From Syntrophales bacterium (GTDB lineage: Bacteria; Desulfobacterota; Syntrophia; Syntrophales; UBA4778): DNA of 64,000 nucleotides. Position numbers and translations under genes: made by a program. The notes beneath the pieces were generated by a model. It had not been told where the DNA came from, searched no databases, and worked only from the letters and a program-made list of their open reading frames with translations. The stretch is taken from contig JAQTPK010000008.1 of the NCBI GenBank assembly GCA_028712885.1, positions 19,096 through 83,095 on the forward strand, in the 5' to 3' direction. The stretch's first letter is position 1, and the number at the start of each line of letters is the position of its first letter. Shown here piece after piece: positions 61,015 through 64,000 of this stretch.

Positions 61015-62343
61015 ATGACAAGTGCATTCAAGGATTATGTCAAAAACAAATACAGCCGTCCGGCGCCCCTGAAGGGCCTGCGGGTGCTGGAAGTGTGCAC
61101 CCTTCTTTTCGGTCCCGCCGGGCCTTCCTTTCTTGCCACGATGGGGGCGGAGGTCATAAAGATCGAGCTTCCGCCTGTCGGCGACGTCACGCGCTCCCTG
61201 AATCCTTTCGGCTGGTTTTACAAGGAGCAGGGGCCGATGTTCATGCATATCAACCCTTCCAAGCTTTATATGGCGCTCGACCTCCACAAGGAGGAAGCCC
61301 AGAATATATTCAAGGAACTGTGCGGGAAGGCGGATGTAGTGGAATTCAACCTCAGGCCGGGCGTGACGAAGCGCTGGAATATAGGCTATGAGGATATTAG
61401 AAAGGCCAACCCGGGAATTATTTATGTCGAGAAGAACGGATTCGGCCAGTGGGGCCTTTATGCTGAGCAGGACCGCCCTTCGAACGACGGCGCGGCGCAG
61501 GCCCTGTCCGGGTATGCCTGGATGTCGAGTTTTGCCGGCAGGCCGCCCCTGAAGCAGAGCATCTGGGTGTGCGATGTTTATGGAGCGTTAATGGGAGAGG
61601 CAGCAGTCCTGGCGGCGCTTCACCACAAGAGAAAAACCGGCAAAGGCCAGTACATCGAAATGTCCCAGAGCGAGAATATCATGCGGGCGATGACCTGGAT
61701 CTGGCCTTACCAGCAGATGTCGGGAAAAGGAGCGGAGCCCTCGGGGAACCGGGATCTGTGCATCTGTCCTGCTGATACTTTCCTCTGCAAGGACGGCAAA
61801 TTTGCGGCCCTGGCGGCGCCGGCCCCGGATGAATTCAAGGGTCTGTGCGAGGCGATGGGCCAGCCGGACCTGGCGAAGGATGCCCGGTTCCGGGACCATT
61901 CGATCCGGCTTAAAAACGAGAACGCCATCGCCATCCTGAAGATCATCGCGGACTGGGCGGTTACAAAAACAGCCGACGAAATCGAAGGGCTCGGGAAGAA
62001 ACACGGCTTCGCGGCCACCCGGCTGCATAATGCCGTGGATGAAAACAATGACCCTCACCGCCGCGGGCGCGATTTCGTGAAGATGATCGACGATCCGATG
62101 TACGGCCGGTACCCTGACCACGAGTTTCCGGTGATGATGTCGAAGAGTCCTCCCAAGAACCGCTGGACGGTACGTCCCGTGGGATTCGACAACGACTATA
62201 TCCTGACGACCATCCTTGGCCGAAGCCAGGAGCAGATCGAAACCCTGTATACCAACGGGGTGGTCGGCAAATGGAAGGATCAACAGGGTCGGCGTCCTCC
62301 CGCGGACTGGGACGGAAAATCCGGCGCAATTTTAAGGAGGTGA
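61015..62343 (+). CDS. family III (CaiB/BaiF) CoA-transferase, catalytic-type subunit
   Basis: 442 residues. GLRVLEVCTLLFGPAGPSFLATMGAEVIKIELP is the CoA-binding N-terminus; the nucleophilic Asp is seen in IWVCDVYGALMGEAAVLAAL near 187. GQYIEMSQSE follows. Ribosome site AGGAGGG. These enzymes move CoA between carboxylic acids via an aspartyl-CoA thioester. It precedes a paralogue by five bases, so the two probably form an alpha/beta enzyme. Substrate unknown. Confidence 0.88.
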   Translation: MTSAFKDYVKNKYSRPAPLKGLRVLEVCTLLFGPAGPSFLATMGAEVIKIELPPVGDVTRSLNPFGWFYKEQGPMFMHINPSKLYMALDLHKEEAQNIFKELCGKADVVEFNLRPGVTKRWNIGYEDIRKANPGIIYVEKNGFGQWGLYAEQDRPSNDGAAQALSGYAWMSSFAGRPPLKQSIWVCDVYGALMGEAAVLAALHHKRKTGKGQYIEMSQSENIMRAMTWIWPYQQMSGKGAEPSGNRDLCICPADTFLCKDGKFAALAAPAPDEFKGLCEAMGQPDLAKDARFRDHSIRLKNENAIAILKIIADWAVTKTADEIEGLGKKHGFAATRLHNAVDENNDPHRRGRDFVKMIDDPMYGRYPDHEFPVMMSKSPPKNRWTVRPVGFDNDYILTTILGRSQEQIETLYTNGVVGKWKDQQGRRPPADWDGKSGAILRR

Positions 62344-62348
62344 TGACC

Positions 62349-63698
62349 ATGACCGAGCACAAAAGACCGAAATGGGCGGAATGGGCTGATTACATCAGGG
62401 CTCTTGACGATCCGGCGAAGAATTATGAAAAGCCGGAAGCCCTGGACGATATACTGGTGCTGGACCTGAGCTCCCGCAGCATGGCGGGTTGTTACTGCTC
62501 GTCCCTGCTGGCCGAACTCGGCGCGGAAACGATAAGGGTCGAACCTCCGGGAGGCGATCTGGTCCGGACATATTCTCCGGACGGCATTATGCACATGGGG
62601 ACGGGGCTGGCATATCTTCAGGAAGGCCGCAACAAGTACCACGTGACGATCAATCTGGAAACGGCGGAAGGGCGCGAAATGGTCAAGGCGCTGGCGGGCC
62701 AGGCGGACGTCCTCATCGAGACTTATCCCGCGGGGACAATGGACGCATGGGGACTCGGCTACGATGAACTGAGCAGGAGCAATCCGCGCCTGATCTACGC
62801 GTCGCTGACGGCGTTCGGGCAATTCGGTCCGGAAAGCGGCCGGAAGCAGTACGACTACGACAACGTCAGCCAGGCCCGCTCGGGAATACAGTATGCGACG
62901 GGAGAGATGCTTCCGGAGGGAAAAACGGCGAAAGAGGTCCCGTATGCCGTGCCCACCAAGGCGGGGCCGTGGATCGCATGGGCTACTTCGGGAACCTTCG
63001 GCGCAGTCGGGATCCTCGGCGCCCTTTATTACCGGAGTCTCACCGGAGAGGGACAGGCGATAGACGCCGCCACCTACGAGGCGTATGAAAGATTTACGGA
63101 TTACCAGCTCCACTGGTACGCGGACCAGGGTGTTGTCAATGAGCGGTTCGGAAGTCTTGATACGGCCTTGTGGCTCTACGGATTCTTCCCGACAAAGGAC
63201 GGGGGCGTGTTCCTGGGCGGATTGAGGCTCGAGATGTGGAAGGCCTTCGTCGATATACTCGGAAAGTGGGACGAGTGGAAAGCGGATGAATGGACGACGC
63301 TGGCGCCGTTCATGAAAAGGGACAGTCAGGTCAAATACCAGGCAATGATGAACCCGCTTACGTCCCAGTATACGAGCCATGAGCTTACAAGGAAATCGAT
63401 TGAATACGCAAAAACAGGACGTCTGGCGCCGATCACCACGGTTGTCGCGGAGATCGTTCCGCCCTGGAAAACGATGGAGGATCCGGTCTGGAAGGACCGG
63501 GGAATATTCACTCCGGTAAAGGATCCCGTATATGGGGAAGTTGTGTGCGCGCAGGCGCAATGGAAATCAACGGAGACTCCGCCGCGGACAAAGTGGGTCT
63601 GCCGTCCCGTCGGATACGATAATGGATTTGTCTTCCTGAAGTATTTCGGCTACGGACCGGTTAAACTGAAAGAGCTGGAAGGAAAAGGGGTAATCTAA
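62349..63698 (+). CDS. family III (CaiB/BaiF) CoA-transferase, subunit apparently lacking the catalytic Asp
   Basis: 449 residues from ATG 62349, which is correctly spaced from AAGGAGG; the track's 62271 start overlaps the neighbour. ILVLDLSSRSMAGCYCSSLLAELGAETIRVEPPGGD is the CoA-binding start. At the position of the catalytic Asp the sequence reads AWATSGTFGAVGILGALYY; aligned by eye against the neighbour, Asp is replaced by Trp. It may be the non-catalytic half of a heteromer, as reported for two-subunit enzymes of this family. Confidence 0.86.
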   Translation: MTEHKRPKWAEWADYIRALDDPAKNYEKPEALDDILVLDLSSRSMAGCYCSSLLAELGAETIRVEPPGGDLVRTYSPDGIMHMGTGLAYLQEGRNKYHVTINLETAEGREMVKALAGQADVLIETYPAGTMDAWGLGYDELSRSNPRLIYASLTAFGQFGPESGRKQYDYDNVSQARSGIQYATGEMLPEGKTAKEVPYAVPTKAGPWIAWATSGTFGAVGILGALYYRSLTGEGQAIDAATYEAYERFTDYQLHWYADQGVVNERFGSLDTALWLYGFFPTKDGGVFLGGLRLEMWKAFVDILGKWDEWKADEWTTLAPFMKRDSQVKYQAMMNPLTSQYTSHELTRKSIEYAKTGRLAPITTVVAEIVPPWKTMEDPVWKDRGIFTPVKDPVYGEVVCAQAQWKSTETPPRTKWVCRPVGYDNGFVFLKYFGYGPVKLKELEGKGVI

Positions 63699-63853
63699 AA
63701 AAGGCCAAAGGCAAAAGGCAAAAGCAGAAGGCAAAAGGGATGCTTGCCGGAGCAGGATCCCTTTTGCTTTGATTCATGGCGCAAGGCCAGGGCAAGAGAC
63801 AAAGTGTGATCTTCATTGCCCTTAGCCTTGCGCCTTCAGCCTTATGCCTCTTA
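63698..63853. repeat. inverted aaaaggc/gccttt short-unit repeat
   Basis: Left arm 63698-63740 (GGCCAAAGGCAAAAGGCAAA, then CAGAAGGCAAAAGG) begins at the CoA-transferase stop; right arm 63816-63853 carries CCCTTAGCCTTGCGCCTTCA and CTTATGCCTC units. Same overall pattern as after rpsA, with a related unit. Confidence 0.82.
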
Positions 63854-63872
63854 ATCGAAAGGAGATAAACAA

Positions 63873-64000
63873 GTGGAAATCAAGAAAATATGCGTATTGG
63901 GTGCGGGCCTGATGGGCAACGGCATCACGCAGGTATGCGCGCAGGCGGGCTACCAGGTAGCGATGCGGGACATAGAGCAGCGCTTTGTGGACGGCGGGAT
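63873..64000 (+). CDS. 3-hydroxyacyl-CoA dehydrogenase, N-terminal fragment (cut by window end)
   Basis: GTG 63873 after AAAGGAG opens a frame reading [28 protein letters not shown], the NAD-binding Rossmann motif of 3-hydroxybutyryl-/3-hydroxyacyl-CoA dehydrogenases. 42 codons are visible. It continues the acyl-CoA theme of the two CoA-transferases before it. Confidence 0.88.
   Translation, partial: MEIKKICVLGAGLMGNGITQVCAQAGYQVAMRDIEQRFVDGG

Noticed and set aside
62280-63560. 426-codon minus-strand ORF
   Set aside because: Antisense to the second CoA-transferase; no domain recognised.

Overview
The window is a gene-dense bacterial chromosome segment of moderately high GC. It most resembles a strictly anaerobic, syntrophic-type deltaproteobacterium (Desulfobacterota, Syntrophia-like). 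That placement is an inference from gene content: several acyl-CoA metabolism genes, MeaB, a LivKHMGF transporter, an NtrC-type two-component pair, a mannose-type PTS fragment in a non-fermenter-like context, and class 1B PyrD/PyrK. The core genes look vertically inherited; I see no phage, insertion sequence, CRISPR array or toxin-antitoxin pair.

Layout. 0-5.1 kb: an acetate/4-hydroxybutyrate-type CoA-transferase, then an overlapping GAF/PAS histidine kinase and sigma-54 activator. 5.2-13.1 kb: a probable peptidoglycan-recycling group (SpoIID-like protein, AmpG-like permease, MurU-like nucleotidyltransferase, AmgK-like kinase, GT2 glycosyltransferase, DUF4922 protein). 13.2-19.3 kb: tRNA-Leu followed by tig-clpP-clpX-lon, then tRNA-Val and tRNA-Asp. 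19.6-26.1 kb: a Cys-rich mini-protein, a radical SAM protein, corC-lnt, prfB with a programmed +1 frameshift, and a LysM lytic transglycosylase. 26.2-30.9 kb (minus): livF-livG-livM-livH-livK. 31.1 kb: meaB. 32.2-38.3 kb (minus): mreB-like, rnk-like, an atypical methyltransferase, ybeY, pgpH, phoH. 38.6-45.9 kb (minus): M20 peptidase, an inactive/active M16 pair, a small membrane protein, a B12-type radical SAM protein, a BepA-like M48 protease. 46.1-51.3 kb: a DUF2889-cytidylate kinase fusion, rpsA, sppA, an enoyl-CoA hydratase. 51.4 kb (minus): a tiny Cys-rich sigma-region-4 protein. 52.1-56.7 kb: PTS EIIA-EIIB-EIIC without EIID, rimI, pyrK, pyrD, a metallo-beta-lactamase-fold hydrolase. 57.0-58.5 kb: PA2779/PA2778-like and TPR genes. 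58.6-64 kb: an Old-Yellow-Enzyme-type dienoyl-CoA reductase, two adjacent family III CoA-transferase subunits (one apparently lacking the catalytic Asp), and the start of a 3-hydroxyacyl-CoA dehydrogenase.

The most unusual signal is not a protein. At more than a dozen places the spacer after a gene is made of degenerate 6-10 bp units, a different unit at each locus. The units are usually laid out as an inverted pair and start at, or supply, the stop codon of the upstream gene. In two cases the same unit is also read in frame as the N-terminus of the following gene, and in one case it forms the C-terminal tail of a kinase. Together with three or four classical intergenic palindromes this gives an unusually repeat-decorated set of 3' ends. 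I found no decisive evidence for a new protein-based defence system.
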